Origin: Melieria omissa
Lineage: Eukaryota > Arthropoda > Insecta > Diptera > Ulidiidae
Assembly (NCBI GenBank): GCA_963971225.1
Contig: OZ020270.1
Span: 21,773,689 to 21,837,688, forward strand
Length of the DNA stretch: 64,000 nucleotides
Reading direction: 5' to 3'
Position numbers and translations under genes: made by a program. Below are positions 30,386 to 41,187 of the stretch, in pieces (the stretch's first letter is position 1; each line of letters opens with the position of its first letter). The notes under the pieces are model-generated. The model saw only the letters and a program-made list of their open reading frames with translations, searched no databases and had not been told where the DNA came from.

Positions 30386-31381
30386 TATTTACTTTATTTT
30401 ATTATATTATATGTAGGATAAAAATAAATTATTATCTTACTGTTAAAATAGCTAGCCAGGGCTATCAGCTCAAAACAATTAAATCAGCTTTTTTCGTTAA
30501 CCTGTTTACATCATTTTTCCTGTGTAATGTGAATGTGCCAAGTTCGACTGGTGTAACCAAGACCCATATAGGGTACATTCGCCAACATCACAGTACAGCT
30601 ATAGTGAAATATGAGAGAGAAAGCGTATGAAAGAATGCACCTTGACAAATGTCAAAAGTGTCAAAAAGTCAGGTGCGTTCAGGCAGGAAAAAAATTGACT
30701 GGAAAAAAATAAAAATGTGTCGAAATTAACTGAAAAGCCTACCTATTTCTTCAACTGCCGCTGGAGCAGTTTGACAGTTGTTCATGTGCAGAAGTGCTCA
30801 TGTATACACGTATAGAAATACATTCACAAATTTTCGTGTTTTCTGTCTCAGCTCTAAGCTTGCAAAATTTAAGATATCTTATTATCCCTTTCGGTACTTC
30901 TGTTTTGTTTTTAACTTTAAAAATCTTTATTTTCCATTTTATTACTGTTAAAGCCTTCATAATGAATATTCAAAAGTAATTTTTTAAAATATTGCTCGAA
31001 AAAGTGGTAAGAAATAAAAAAATCGTACAGCCTTAGTGAACTATATTTGGGATCTAACTTTTTTTACATTTACTAAAGCAATAAATACCTACTAGATTAC
31101 TTACATAAACCTATAAAATAAATTGGTTTTTGTAATAGAATAAATAAAAGTACGAAGTGACCTCTTTTGGTAAAATACGCAGCTCGATAGGACTGCGCAC
31201 TTTCTGAACCCTTACAATTTTCTTGGTACACTAATCAAAATATTTTTTCATGATTTGGTATAAAAATCTTCAGAGAAAAATACAAAAATTGAAAAATATA
31301 GTATCCACAAGTTTTTGACCTAAAATAGGCACTGAAAAGAGACTATGCCATATGGCATAGAATAACCGAAAGGGTTATATA

Positions 31382-31981
31382 GGGTGTTTTTTTTAGAGGT
31401 ATAGAACTTCGAATTGAAATAAAACACAAGAAAATCGTTTTAATGTCCATCAATTTGGCTTTATTGGAAGGATAATTTTATGCCATTAATGTTTAAATAT
31501 GATTTCGGGCATGTGGTCGCCGCGGCTGGCTCGAATAAAGCCAATTCTACAGGTCCAATTTTCAGTTGATGGACAAAGCTCCAATTGCTGTGCACGGTGG
31601 CGAATCGATTCATTCGGGTCCTCTTAAACATTTTGCTCTACAGCGGCAATTGTTTCTTCGGTGCGCACTGTTCGACGTCTCTGCGGATGCGTATTATCAC
31701 ATAGAGTAAACGTAGTGCGAAAACGACCCATGGTTAACCGAATTAATTGCTCTGATGGACGATGTCGACCATAAAATAGACGGAGCTTGCGGTAAACTTC
31801 GCGAACTGAACCATTATTTTCGAAATAAATTTGCACGATTTGCAAGCGTTGTTCTTTTGTCAACCTGTTCATGATGAAATGGCAAACCAAACTGAACATA
31901 AATGACATTAGAGTTGCCAGATTTGACCACAAAATGCCAGTTTTATCTCTATTCGAAAAACAAACTTCTAAAAAAACACCC
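31382..31981 (-). mobile_element. Deleted mariner-like element
   Basis: TA at 31380-31381 and 31982-31983 flanks inverted ends GGGTGTTTTTTTTAGA and TCTAAAAAAACACCC. At 600 bp it is far shorter than an autonomous mariner. It retains only the start of the coding region (31624-31932, minus). Confidence 0.82.
31624..31932 (-). pseudogene. N-terminal helix-turn-helix of a mariner-type transposase
   Basis: The frame of 102 residues contains MNRLTKEQRLQIVQIYFENN and SVREVYRKLRLFYGRHRPSE, the amino-terminal HTH region common in insect mariner-type elements. It reads on to TVRTEETIAAVEQNV and then ends. The DNA-cleaving DDE domain is entirely missing, so at most it encodes a DNA-binding fragment. Confidence 0.75.
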
Positions 31982-32116
31982 TATATATGTTATATGTTTA
32001 ATAATAATAATGGCTTACTCTCCTGATATTTTCAAATGGAAAGTTTACAAACAGACCTTATGTAATATATAATAAATTTCTATTTAGTGCAATAACAGGT
32101 TTATTGCCCAACACTG

Positions 32117-32459
32117 CTTGCGACAGTCTAAAACAGAGCAGCAGTGTTGCTAACATTTCAAGTATGTAGTTAAGCTAATGGACGACGGACGGAAAAAAGT
32201 AGAGCATTCGCACATTCAAGGCTAATTCCGTGTCAGTCAGGCGCCCTGCAGGCACTACATATATTGTGTTGGGTGTTCACAAAAGTTTGCCAGCTGCTAA
32301 TAGGAAAAAGCGTCAAGTATTTACGATATGACAGTTAACAAATGACATTGGGATGTCTAGCATCTCCTCAACAGTTCCATGGCACAATAAACAAGGTAGT
32401 GGCACGAAAAAAGCAACAAATTCACTTGTATTTAGTTAGTGTTTTCGTTCGGTCCATTG
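32117..32459. other. Flanking sequence, nothing identified
   Basis: No gene or element ends seen apart from the left target octamer gtccattg at 32452-32459 belonging to the next element. Confidence 0.5.
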
Positions 32460-33398
32460 CAGTGCTTCCGAACGTACTACTATAGTAGTATTTTGCTACT
32501 ATTTCGTCATTTGTACTACCGTACTACCCACAGACCGATTATACCACTATTTTCTGAGATATAAACGTACAAGCAAAAAAATTACGATATCAAAGTTATG
32601 TTTTGCTGCGATGTTAAAAAACAATTTGGCGAACACAAAATGGTCCTTTCGCTTCCACTTTTGGCCTTTTTTGATAAAATTTTGATACAAAAAATTTTAG
32701 TTGAGTGGCAACCGTAATTTTAAGAAAAGAATATACAAACATGTTACCGAACTAAACATTGCCGAAGGACGAAATTTAAACCAACGTTGTCGTTTTTTAA
32801 CAATAACAACAATGTAATAATAAAGAATGTACGACAATGACTTTAAAAGTCGTCTTTGCCGTTTTTTATTTCTAACCAAATATCCTTGGTTTGTGAGCAA
32901 CTCTATCACTTGTGTTTCAAGGTGACACCTTTTAACCGCGTTGCCAAACGCAACGGATGCGATACCCAAAAAAGAACATCAGTTATATTACTGTATTTAT
33001 ATACAAAATAACTCAATATTTTAGCATATTCTTGTAGGAATCTTTTAAAATTTGATAAAGAAAATAAAGTGGTTGTTGGGACGTCGACAAGTCAGAAAAA
33101 ATTAAACTGAAATGAAACGTGTAATTCGCAATCATTGGAATATACTGATAAAAGTGTATAAAATCTTCCGATTTCTCTTTGGCTTGGCATTTTTATTCAA
33201 CCAGTGCAAATTAGGGCCAAATCCCGCTGGATTATTAATCATACAAATTAATTTTTAAATTAAAAATTTCAATTTAAGGTATGCTCAAAATTGTGCCATT
33301 TTTAAGAAAATATAAATAAAAAATATTGTTCGTGGTGTTTCGTTTTTTTGCTGTTAATTGGTTTCTCATGTTTGTTCTCTTGAAGTCCTAAAAGTAAT

Positions 33399-33742
33399 TG
33401 TAGTAATAAAACGCAACCGAATTTATATTAATTGAGTTTATTTGTTGAATGTTTAAAATTACTGGTGGTTGGATTGTATTGTTGGCGGTTGCTCGGCGGT
33501 TGTGCGGCGGTTGTGTAATAATCGTATTGTATTGTTGGCGGTTGTGCGGCGGTTGTGTAGTAATTGTATTGTATTGTTGGCGGTTGTGTTTATTGGCAGT
33601 TTTTTCGCTGCCGCCCTACCCGACTGCTTCCTTCGCGCGTTTCTTTCTGACTGACTTTTCCCGACGGCTGATGCTGCCACCCTGCACTTGAACAGTGCGG
33701 CCACTGCCGATGTAAATGGTGTAGCCATATCTGCTCCTTACA
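33399..33742 (-). repeat. 3' LTR of the BEL element
   Basis: Begins TGTAGTAATAAAACGC and ends CTCCTTACA. It has internal repetition of attgttggcggttg. On the minus strand it is preceded by a G-rich polypurine tract (GGGGGGTGGGG, 33743-33755). Confidence 0.92.
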
Positions 33743-33763
33743 CCCCACCCCCCGTGAATCTCC

Positions 33764-36700
33764 TTAGAATTCACCAATCTTTAAAACAGCTAATTTGGAC
33801 GCCGGTCGACGCAGCAGTCCCGTTGTTGTCTTTACGTCTGCAAACCGAACTTGTCCGTCCTTCGCTGGATACACGTTGACGACGATTCCCTTCTGCCATT
33901 GACTTCTAGGCAAGGATGGCTCACAAATGATGACTACGTCCCTCAGTTGGATAGGCGGTGTCTTGTCATGCCACTTTTGTCGATGGAGCAGTTGCGGTAA
34001 AAATTCGTTGGTCCACCGTTTCCAGAGGCGATCCTTCAAGTTCTGGGCTATACGCCACTGCTTCTTTAGGCAAATCTTCATGTCGACAGGCTGCGGAGTT
34101 TGCGTGGAATTGACGCATCCAAGCAAGAAGTGGTTGGGCGTCAACGGCTCATCCTCCATTGTGGTGAGTGGAATGTCTGTCAATGGACGAGCATTAACAA
34201 TGTTCTCCGCTTCAATCAGGACGCTTTGCAACGTTTCCATCCTCGGGGCTACTTCACGTAAAGTATGATGAAGCAGTCGCTTAACGATCCGGATCAAACG
34301 CTCCCAACACCCTCCTGAACTGGGGTTTGAAGGACAGTTAAACACCCAATCGATTCCGCGGCCAACCGCCTCGGTCTGAATACGATCCACATCTAGCAGC
34401 TTCTCGGCACCCTGTAGCTCCTTCTGGGCCCCAATAAAATTAGTCCCATTATCGCTTCTGATTCGCACTGGAGTACCACGTCTGTTGATAAAGTTTCGTA
34501 GGCATATCAGGAAAGCATCAGTTGATAAATCTGCTGCCACCTCCAAATGCACTGCCCGCACTGTCAAGCAGGTGAAAATCACGGCCCAACGTTTTACGTG
34601 GCAACGACCAACCGTGACAGTGAATGGGCCGAATAAGTCCACTCCCGAATATGCGAAAGGTCGCACATACGGCGTGACACGATCTACCGGCAGCTGACCC
34701 ATTTGTGGTGGAGCAGGCTTCGCTCGTTCAAGTTGACATTGCGGACATTTCTTCTCGACAGCTCTCAAAACGGCACGTGCACGAACAATCCAGAATCTTT
34801 GTCGTACTTCATTGATGGCTACAGCTTGGTTCTGATGATGGTTCTTCTCGTGGTAATGTTGCATTATCAGGCGCGACACCGCATGGTTTTGAGGTAGAAT
34901 TATTGGGCGCCTGGCACTGAATGGCAAGTACGTAGCTTCATCGATTCTTCCCCTCACACGCAGTAGTCCGTCGTTCTCTAAGTACGGCGATAGCAAGTAC
35001 ACAGAGCTTCCCCTTGGTACTGGCAGTCCAGCTGTTAGCACGTCAACTTCTTTGGTGTAACACTCCCTCTGAACCATGCGGCAGATAAGTTCTTCGGCCT
35101 CGTCGACTTCAACTACTGTGAGTGGACCTCTCAATTGCTGACGCGCCTCCGCATCTGTCCTCGAACGTCCGATGTTCTTGAAACGTACAACCCAAGCGAT
35201 GGTCCTCTTCAACTTCGTGTACGATGAGAACCTGTCATATTCAATCACGCGGCTCGTCTGCGAATTTATAAGAAATTGTAGTTGCACCTCTTCTTCTGTC
35301 ATACCTGGCGGCGGCCCGATAATGAACGTCGGCCAAGACGCTTCTTCTTGCTTCAAAAAGTCTGGACCCTTAAACCATCGGCTATCACCACTGAGCTTGG
35401 ACGGAGACTTCTGGCGTGTGGCTTCATCGGCAATGTTGATTTCTGTCGGCAGCCAACGCCACTGTGACGGCTGTGTCGTATCTAGTATCTCGGCTATTCT
35501 GTGACCTACAAACGGTTTGTACTTCCTCTTGGTTGACTGAATCCAGTGCCAGACCGTGTTCGAGTCGGTCCACAAAGTGACACTTGCGATGTTGACGTCA
35601 TGGTTACGGCATATCGTCTGGCTTAAACGCGTACCCAATACAGCAGCTTGTAACTCCAACCTCGGGATTGACATCAATTTCAGCGGCGCATTGCGGGTTT
35701 TGGCAGCTACAAATGCGACGTCCCACCCCCCGTTTGTGGCTATACGGAAGTACCCCACAGCGGCAAACAACACCTGGCTTGCGTCCACAAAGATGTGAAG
35801 TTGGATCTCGTTGGATGAAACAAAGGATGTCGAATATGGTCGCGGCACCTTAATTCGGCTGGCTTCTTCAAAGTTGTTCCACCACGTTCTCCATTGCTTG
35901 TCTAATTCTTCCGGGATGGGCTCATCCCACTCTACGTTGCTTCGCCAGACCTGCAGCATCAATATCTTAGCCGTTGCCATAATGTCGGCAAGCAGACCAA
36001 ATGGGTCGAAAACCGACATAACTATGCCCAGGAACTCTCTCTTCGTCGGTGCCCGCAGCGTATTGAGCACGTCTGGTGGTATGCGGTGGAACTGCGTATG
36101 AAACTCGAACGTGTCGCTACGCACGTTCCAGTGCATGCCCAGCACCTTTTCTGATGTCGCTTGTTTCTCCATATTGACCGTGTCGTACTTCGTGGCTCCC
36201 TTCATTGCCTGTTGGACCTGACTGGAATTCGATATGAAACTTCTCAACTCAAACCCGGCTTCTGCATGTATGGCGACGACTTGACGGCAAATCTCTACAG
36301 CGGCTGCTTCATCGTTAAAGCTGCAAACGAAGTCATCCACATAATGCTTCTCAACTACAGCGTCCACCGCGGCTGGGTAGCGTTCTTTAAATCGGCTGGC
36401 GTTGTGATTCTTGATGAACTCCGCACAACACGGCGAGCATGAAGCGCCAAACATCATCGACGTCATACAGCAATGTTCAACAGGCCGGCTGGGGTCACTG
36501 CGCCACAGGAACCGTTGGGCGTGCTGGTCCTCGGGTCTTATCCTCACCTGTGAGAACATCTCCCTTATGTCAGCCGCCACACCAACTGCGCCCTGACGAA
36601 ACCTGAACAGGATGTTTAATAACGGCTTGGCTCGTTCTGGTCCCTTTAGCAACCAGGAATTCAATGCAACGCCCTGCACTTTGGCGGCTGCGTCGAAAAC

Positions 36701-37918
36701 AATTCTCAGCTTGTCAGGCTTATACGGGCTCTGCACGGCGAAATGTGGCAGATACCACACTGGGCGATTGGTTTCTGCTATCTCGTTTGGCGACAAAACT
36801 CTTGCGTACCCCTTGGCGAAGTACTTCGACATCTCTTCCTGATACCTTCGTGCGAACTCAGCATCACTCTTCATTTTCCTCTCAATTCCATGCAAACGTT
36901 TGACGGCAGCCTCATAACTTTCTGGCAGCTTCGGCGTGTCCGAACTCCACAACAGCCCTGTTTCAAAATATTTGTCACATATCTTGGTCGTACTGCTCAT
37001 AATACTTCGTGCCCGTTTGTCGTCGTCACTCTCAGGTAGCGATCGCGCTGTTTCCGCTCCAAACTGGTCGGTGGCAACGTACTCGGCGACTATCCGATGT
37101 AATTCCTCTAACGGACGGGCCTCACGAATGTGTAGCATCACTGGCGGCGACGGACTTGAGGATTTCACCGGACCGTAAGCCAACCATCCCAGTTTTGTCT
37201 GGATGGCTAGTGGCCGGTCTTGCCGAGCCTGTACGGTGACACTGGCGGCTGTCAGATGGGCATTGTCCAAACCGAGTAAAAGAACCGGTCGGGCATCGAT
37301 GTATTCCTCAATCGGCAACGACTCCAAATAACCCAAATTGGACTTCTTGAATGACTGTGTTGGCAAATTTAATTTCTTGACTGTATGTACGTTCCTGACT
37401 GCAAACTTCTCTCCGCTGGTGCGATTCGCTACTTCCAACGTGACTCGGCGTGACTGTTCCGTCTTTATTTCCTCGTCGTACCACTGAAGAGTCAACGGCT
37501 GAAGTTGCCCTCTCAGCCCCAGTTTGTCCGCCACGCCTTCTTCCACCATTGATACAGCTGACCCATCATCGAGCATCGCAAAGGCGTCCATCTGCCCATT
37601 CGGTCCACACAACTGCACCGGAATCACTTTAAATAGTTGACTGTACTTCAAACTAGGCGTGGAACAATTCAACACCGGCTGTGATGGTTGCATGATCTGG
37701 CAGGCTGGGCCCTGGTCGTTAGCCCCTTCATGCAGGCTGGCGCACAGTGTCGTGAGTGTAGCCAAAAATACAAAAAGTCGATGTTGCAAATATGATATTT
37801 TTTTTACATACATGGTGAGATAATACTCCCAATAAGACAAATCTAAAATATTTCTTAAAACAAATAATAAATGTAAGCAGGAGCCATCCACAAAGTTGAG
37901 CCTTTTCTTGGAACACAT
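33764..37918 (-). CDS. BEL/Pao pol polyprotein (protease, RT, RNase H, integrase)
   Basis: An open frame of 1384 residues. The first 40-odd residues come from the inserted Transib-like DNA, and true pol starts near residue 59 (SLHEGANDQG). In order: the A17-type aspartic protease core (MLDDGSAVSMV, about residues 115-125), RT with the YVDDFV box (about residue 510-515), RNase H-like region (IFVDASQ ... TDSNTVWHW), zinc-binding integrase N-terminus (ending CPQC), and the integrase core with GVDLFGPF, RSDNGTNF and a Glu in the following CWERL block. The BEL-specific C-terminal domain ends at VLKIGEF. All catalytic motifs visible are present. No internal stop. Confidence 0.93.
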   Translation of the reverse strand: MCSKKRLNFVDGSCLHLLFVLRNILDLSYWEYYLTMYVKKISYLQHRLFVFLATLTTLCASLHEGANDQGPACQIMQPSQPVLNCSTPSLKYSQLFKVIPVQLCGPNGQMDAFAMLDDGSAVSMVEEGVADKLGLRGQLQPLTLQWYDEEIKTEQSRRVTLEVANRTSGEKFAVRNVHTVKKLNLPTQSFKKSNLGYLESLPIEEYIDARPVLLLGLDNAHLTAASVTVQARQDRPLAIQTKLGWLAYGPVKSSSPSPPVMLHIREARPLEELHRIVAEYVATDQFGAETARSLPESDDDKRARSIMSSTTKICDKYFETGLLWSSDTPKLPESYEAAVKRLHGIERKMKSDAEFARRYQEEMSKYFAKGYARVLSPNEIAETNRPVWYLPHFAVQSPYKPDKLRIVFDAAAKVQGVALNSWLLKGPERAKPLLNILFRFRQGAVGVAADIREMFSQVRIRPEDQHAQRFLWRSDPSRPVEHCCMTSMMFGASCSPCCAEFIKNHNASRFKERYPAAVDAVVEKHYVDDFVCSFNDEAAAVEICRQVVAIHAEAGFELRSFISNSSQVQQAMKGATKYDTVNMEKQATSEKVLGMHWNVRSDTFEFHTQFHRIPPDVLNTLRAPTKREFLGIVMSVFDPFGLLADIMATAKILMLQVWRSNVEWDEPIPEELDKQWRTWWNNFEEASRIKVPRPYSTSFVSSNEIQLHIFVDASQVLFAAVGYFRIATNGGWDVAFVAAKTRNAPLKLMSIPRLELQAAVLGTRLSQTICRNHDVNIASVTLWTDSNTVWHWIQSTKRKYKPFVGHRIAEILDTTQPSQWRWLPTEINIADEATRQKSPSKLSGDSRWFKGPDFLKQEEASWPTFIIGPPPGMTEEEVQLQFLINSQTSRVIEYDRFSSYTKLKRTIAWVVRFKNIGRSRTDAEARQQLRGPLTVVEVDEAEELICRMVQRECYTKEVDVLTAGLPVPRGSSVYLLSPYLENDGLLRVRGRIDEATYLPFSARRPIILPQNHAVSRLIMQHYHEKNHHQNQAVAINEVRQRFWIVRARAVLRAVEKKCPQCQLERAKPAPPQMGQLPVDRVTPYVRPFAYSGVDLFGPFTVTVGRCHVKRWAVIFTCLTVRAVHLEVAADLSTDAFLICLRNFINRRGTPVRIRSDNGTNFIGAQKELQGAEKLLDVDRIQTEAVGRGIDWVFNCPSNPSSGGCWERLIRIVKRLLHHTLREVAPRMETLQSVLIEAENIVNARPLTDIPLTTMEDEPLTPNHFLLGCVNSTQTPQPVDMKICLKKQWRIAQNLKDRLWKRWTNEFLPQLLHRQKWHDKTPPIQLRDVVIICEPSLPRSQWQKGIVVNVYPAKDGQVRFADVKTTTGLLRRPASKLAVLKIGEF

Positions 37919-38934
37919 TTTTGCCAGAGCAACTCACTATTTTTATGCTAAATGTAAGTAGCATTTTTAGCTTACATGTACTACGTATGGATACAAATTA
38001 CATACCTAAGAAAAATATAGAGTTTGGGCAGCAGCAGGTGCTACTTTTTTGTTTTGTTTTGATCAGCATATGCGAAGTTACGTTGCTTTAAAGAAACCCG
38101 GCCTGGCTTACGAAATGTGAGAAAAATTGCTAACTTTGGGAGACGATAAAAAGAAAACGTCTCAATGCATCTCTGCAGTGATTAGTGCAAAACAAAGACA
38201 CAAGTACGACCTTTCAAATAAAAAGAAAATTAGCTGCGTCGACCTGCGTTCCCACCTAAAACTTTACTTCTTGTAGTGGCACCTACAGTCAAAAATTGTG
38301 ATTTTTCGAAGTATGGCTTGGGACGCACAATGAAAACTGCGGAAAAACAGCTGTTACAATGGTGAGCTATATAAAAGACAAGGTGGGAACATTGTTCGTA
38401 TCTTCAAAGTAGGCAGAATGTCACGCCCACTTTAAAAATTTAAACATTTATACCAAAATATGGTAACACAAGCTGAAAAAATTAATACACGAATTCATGA
38501 AGGAAAAGTTTTGGCCACTAAATAAATATTCTCCAGCTGCCACGCCCACTTTTAAGGTTTAAGAAAGCTTAAAAATTAAAATCACATCGTAGAACGGTAT
38601 TACAAACAGCCTTTTAAAAATACAGTTGTAGTTGTAGTAAAATGCGAATATTTTTGAAAGTGGGCATGGCAGACCGCCCATTTTTAGTTTGAGCTTTTAG
38701 GTCAGTAATTCAAGCATAAATGCAAAATTTCATAATTCTATCACTAATATTAAGCAAGTTATTTCAATATTACAGTTCCTGTCGTAAGGGGGGTGGGCGT
38801 GGCAGTGGTCCAATTTAAATGATTTTTTGGAAATTTCTTAATTTTGATCCCGAAAACGATCTCACCAAGTTTCATCGAGGTAGGACAACGCTAAGTATTT
38901 TTGGCCACGGCTTATATGGGATCGCGACACTGTG
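37744..38934. mobile_element. Transib-like non-autonomous element with 12/23 RSS-like ends
   Basis: The ends are the 10-bp inverted repeat CACAGTGTCG, flanked by the 5-bp duplication tggcg (37739-37743, 38935-38939). The BEL reading frame is continuous across the target once the insert and one duplicate are ignored, so both borders are certain. A 5-bp, GC-rich target duplication and CAC-starting termini are the Transib signature. Left end: heptamer CACAGTG (37744-37750), 12-nt spacer, CCAAAAATA (37763-37771). Right end read inward on the minus strand: CACAGTG (38934-38928), 23-nt spacer, CCAAAAATA (38904-38896). The 1.2-kb interior has no transposase, only AT-rich sequence with several cacgcccactt-type motifs. 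Confidence 0.85.
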
Positions 38935-39979
38935 TGGCGTGGTGAAAGCGACGGCACTCGTTAACTCCACACGGCTTCTTTGAACGGCAGTTCGATACGT
39001 TATGTCCTTTGCGTAGGCAAGCAAAGCATAACTTCTCTTTCTTCACCACGTTCCAGCGGTCTTGCACACCCAGTGATTGATGGAATTTTTGGCAATTGGC
39101 GATGACGTGAGCGGCGTGGCAACAATAGCACTGAATCGCCTTCTCGGTGGCGCCCTCATTGACATGCATTACTCGCCGTGGCGTCGTTGCAGCGTTCTTT
39201 GGAAGCGATGTTGATACTGTAGACATTGTAGCCACTACTCGTCCTAACTCGGTTAACCATTTGGCAAAATCTCCAACTGTAGCATACGGCTTAATTATGC
39301 TTGCACAACGGGCCCACTCAAACTGCTTGCTTGGCGGCAATTTGCTGACCAGTTGCTCCAGCAACAATGGATTTGCTAGATGCTGCTCACTCTTGGCAGA
39401 TGTTAGGAAGGCCACCACATTGCGAACGTTTGTCGAGAAAGCGACGACTGACTCCAGCTTGCTCTCAGGAATAGCTGGAAAGTTCTGCAGCTTACTCAAT
39501 TGACAACGAATTAACAGATCCGACCTACCGAATCGGAATTCCAATTCCGCCATTGCTTGTGAGACGCCCTCTGGGTAAATCAGCATCGACGCTACAGCTT
39601 CCTTGGCTTCACCTACTAAACACTTATGCAACCGCATGAGGTTCTGTCTGTCGTTGTACTTAAACACTTCAGTGCTGTCTTTAAAGTTGGCACAGAACAG
39701 CGGCCAGTCCTCTGCCTTGCCCGAAAATGTAGGTAGATCGTACAGTTTTACTGTACCCGTCTCGACCAGCACGGCGTCGCTGTGGTTGTCTGCTGCGGGT
39801 GTCGACACTTCTCGAGGCTGCATTAGCAGCGCGTCGGCTTGGATTTGTTGGCGCAGGTTGCTGATATCCCTCTGCTGCTCCTCGCTGTTATGTCGAACCT
39901 CTTCCATCGTGGACTTTAGTGACCTCATCACCTCTAGCAATGCCGCCAACGAATCATGACTCCCACTTTCCATTATCAA
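38912..39979 (-). CDS. BEL/Pao gag
   Basis: A frame of 355 residues starting MIMESGSHDSLAALLEVMRS, with an N-terminal coiled-coil-like stretch (about residues 10-50). The conserved capsid region follows (LYDLPTFSGKAEDWPLFCAN, about residues 78-97), then zinc knuckles CYCCHAAHVIANC and CFACLRKGHNVSNC (about residues 284-330). The last residues and stop come from the inserted Transib-like DNA. In the uninterrupted element gag would read straight into pol. Confidence 0.92.
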   Translation of the reverse strand: MIMESGSHDSLAALLEVMRSLKSTMEEVRHNSEEQQRDISNLRQQIQADALLMQPREVSTPAADNHSDAVLVETGTVKLYDLPTFSGKAEDWPLFCANFKDSTEVFKYNDRQNLMRLHKCLVGEAKEAVASMLIYPEGVSQAMAELEFRFGRSDLLIRCQLSKLQNFPAIPESKLESVVAFSTNVRNVVAFLTSAKSEQHLANPLLLEQLVSKLPPSKQFEWARCASIIKPYATVGDFAKWLTELGRVVATMSTVSTSLPKNAATTPRRVMHVNEGATEKAIQCYCCHAAHVIANCQKFHQSLGVQDRWNVVKKEKLCFACLRKGHNVSNCRSKKPCGVNECRRFHHATQCRDPI

Positions 39980-40512
39980 AACTGTACTTTACTCTACGAA
40001 TGTTCTTCTATAACTTGTTCAAACTTGATCGGCGTCCCTTCTCAACTGTCCAATCCGCACTCGCGACTATTACCGGCAAACACTGCGAGTAACGGCACTT
40101 GGAATCATCCCTCTACAACGGCTTCGAAATCAAAACGGCGACAAACTATCGCGAATGTGTAGATGACGCACAGATGCCAACAGCGAACATTAACTTGTTC
40201 TGACTTGATCGGCGTCTTTTTCACTGTCTCTTTCGCACTTACGGCGACTACTGGCAAACACTGCGACTAACGGTACTGGCAATTTCTCCTTTACAACGGC
40301 TTCGAAATCTAACGGCAACGTAACTGGCAAATACACGGCGTCTCTTTTTACGGCGGCTTCGAAATCTAACGGCAACGTAACTGGCAAATACACGGCGAGT
40401 CTTTTTCTTTTTACGGCGGCTTCGAAAACGAACGGCAACGTAACTGGCAAATACGGCGGCTTCGAAAACGTTCGCGAAGGCAAGGGCGACCAACGGATGC
40501 CAATAAAACGAA
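39980..40512 (-). other. BEL 5' untranslated leader with tandem repeats
   Basis: Lies between the right LTR and the gag start. At about 40290-40480, units containing ggcttcgaaa and aacggcaacgtaactggcaa repeat three to four times with a period of about 57-63 bp, and a diverged unit lies near 40070-40130. The base pairs next to the LTR should hold the primer binding site, but I could not match a tRNA with confidence. Confidence 0.75.
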
Positions 40513-40641
40513 TGTAGTAATAAAACGCAACCGAATTTATATTAATTGAGTTTATTTGTTGAATGTTTAAAATTACTGGTGGTTGGATTGTATTGTTGGC
40601 GGTTGCTCGGCGGTTGTGCGGCGGTTGTGTAATAATCGTAT

Positions 40642-41064
40642 TGTAACGATGAGCCAGTCTGTCGCGGTGCAAAGCAACCCTGCCGCTACGTGCCGTGCCA
40701 TAACCCAATCTGGCAACGACGGCCGCGATAGTAACTTTTAGTCCAACCTGGCAACGATGGTCGCGGTCATCAGGGAAACTTCTAGTCCAATCTGGCAACG
40801 TGCGAGAACGATCTGCGCGACGGCCGGACAGAGTATAAAAGGTGGCCAGATGCGGTGCAGCGAGTCAGTCTGGTTTTGACAAGTGAAGTTGCCACACGAA
40901 GTGACTAAGCAAATACTTAGGTGTACGAACAGTAAAGTGTAAACTGTGAATAATAAAGTGACTGTTGGTTTATTTTATTGTCTGCGTTTAAGAAACTGTG
41001 TTTTATTTTCAAATTACACAATCCAGAGATACGCAACAGCCCACTAGACTTAGTATTCGTAACA
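40642..41064 (+). mobile_element. Solo LTR of the gypsy family
   Basis: The 423-bp LTR runs TGTAACGATGAGCC to ATTCGTAACA, related to the LTRs of the two gypsy copies but in plus orientation. The 4-bp duplication gtat is at 40638-40641 and 41065-41068. The internal region was lost, presumably by LTR-LTR recombination. Confidence 0.93.
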
Positions 41065-41187
41065 GTATTGTATTGTTGGCGGTTGTGCGGCGGTTGTGTA
41101 GTAATTGTATTGTATTGTTGGCGGTTGTGTTTATTGGCAGTTTTTTCGCTGCCGCCCTACCCGACTGCTTCCTTCGCGCGTTTCTTT

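Larger units (their letters stand above)
29928..32116. mobile_element. Candidate hAT-like element (degraded)
   Basis: CAGTGTTGGGC at 29928-29938 is inverted at 32106-32116. The flanking octamers actgcggc and cttgcgac agree at only 5 of 8 positions, so the duplication is weak. The resumption of the split TIR sequence on the right side supports an insertion. No transposase recognised. It contains the repeat at 30070-30385 and the mariner-type element at 31382-31981. Confidence 0.45.

Noticed and set aside
37760..38930. Gag-pol spacer or frameshift region natural to the BEL element
   Set aside because: The segment has inverted ends and a 5-bp duplication, and the coding frame joins perfectly without it, so it is an insertion.
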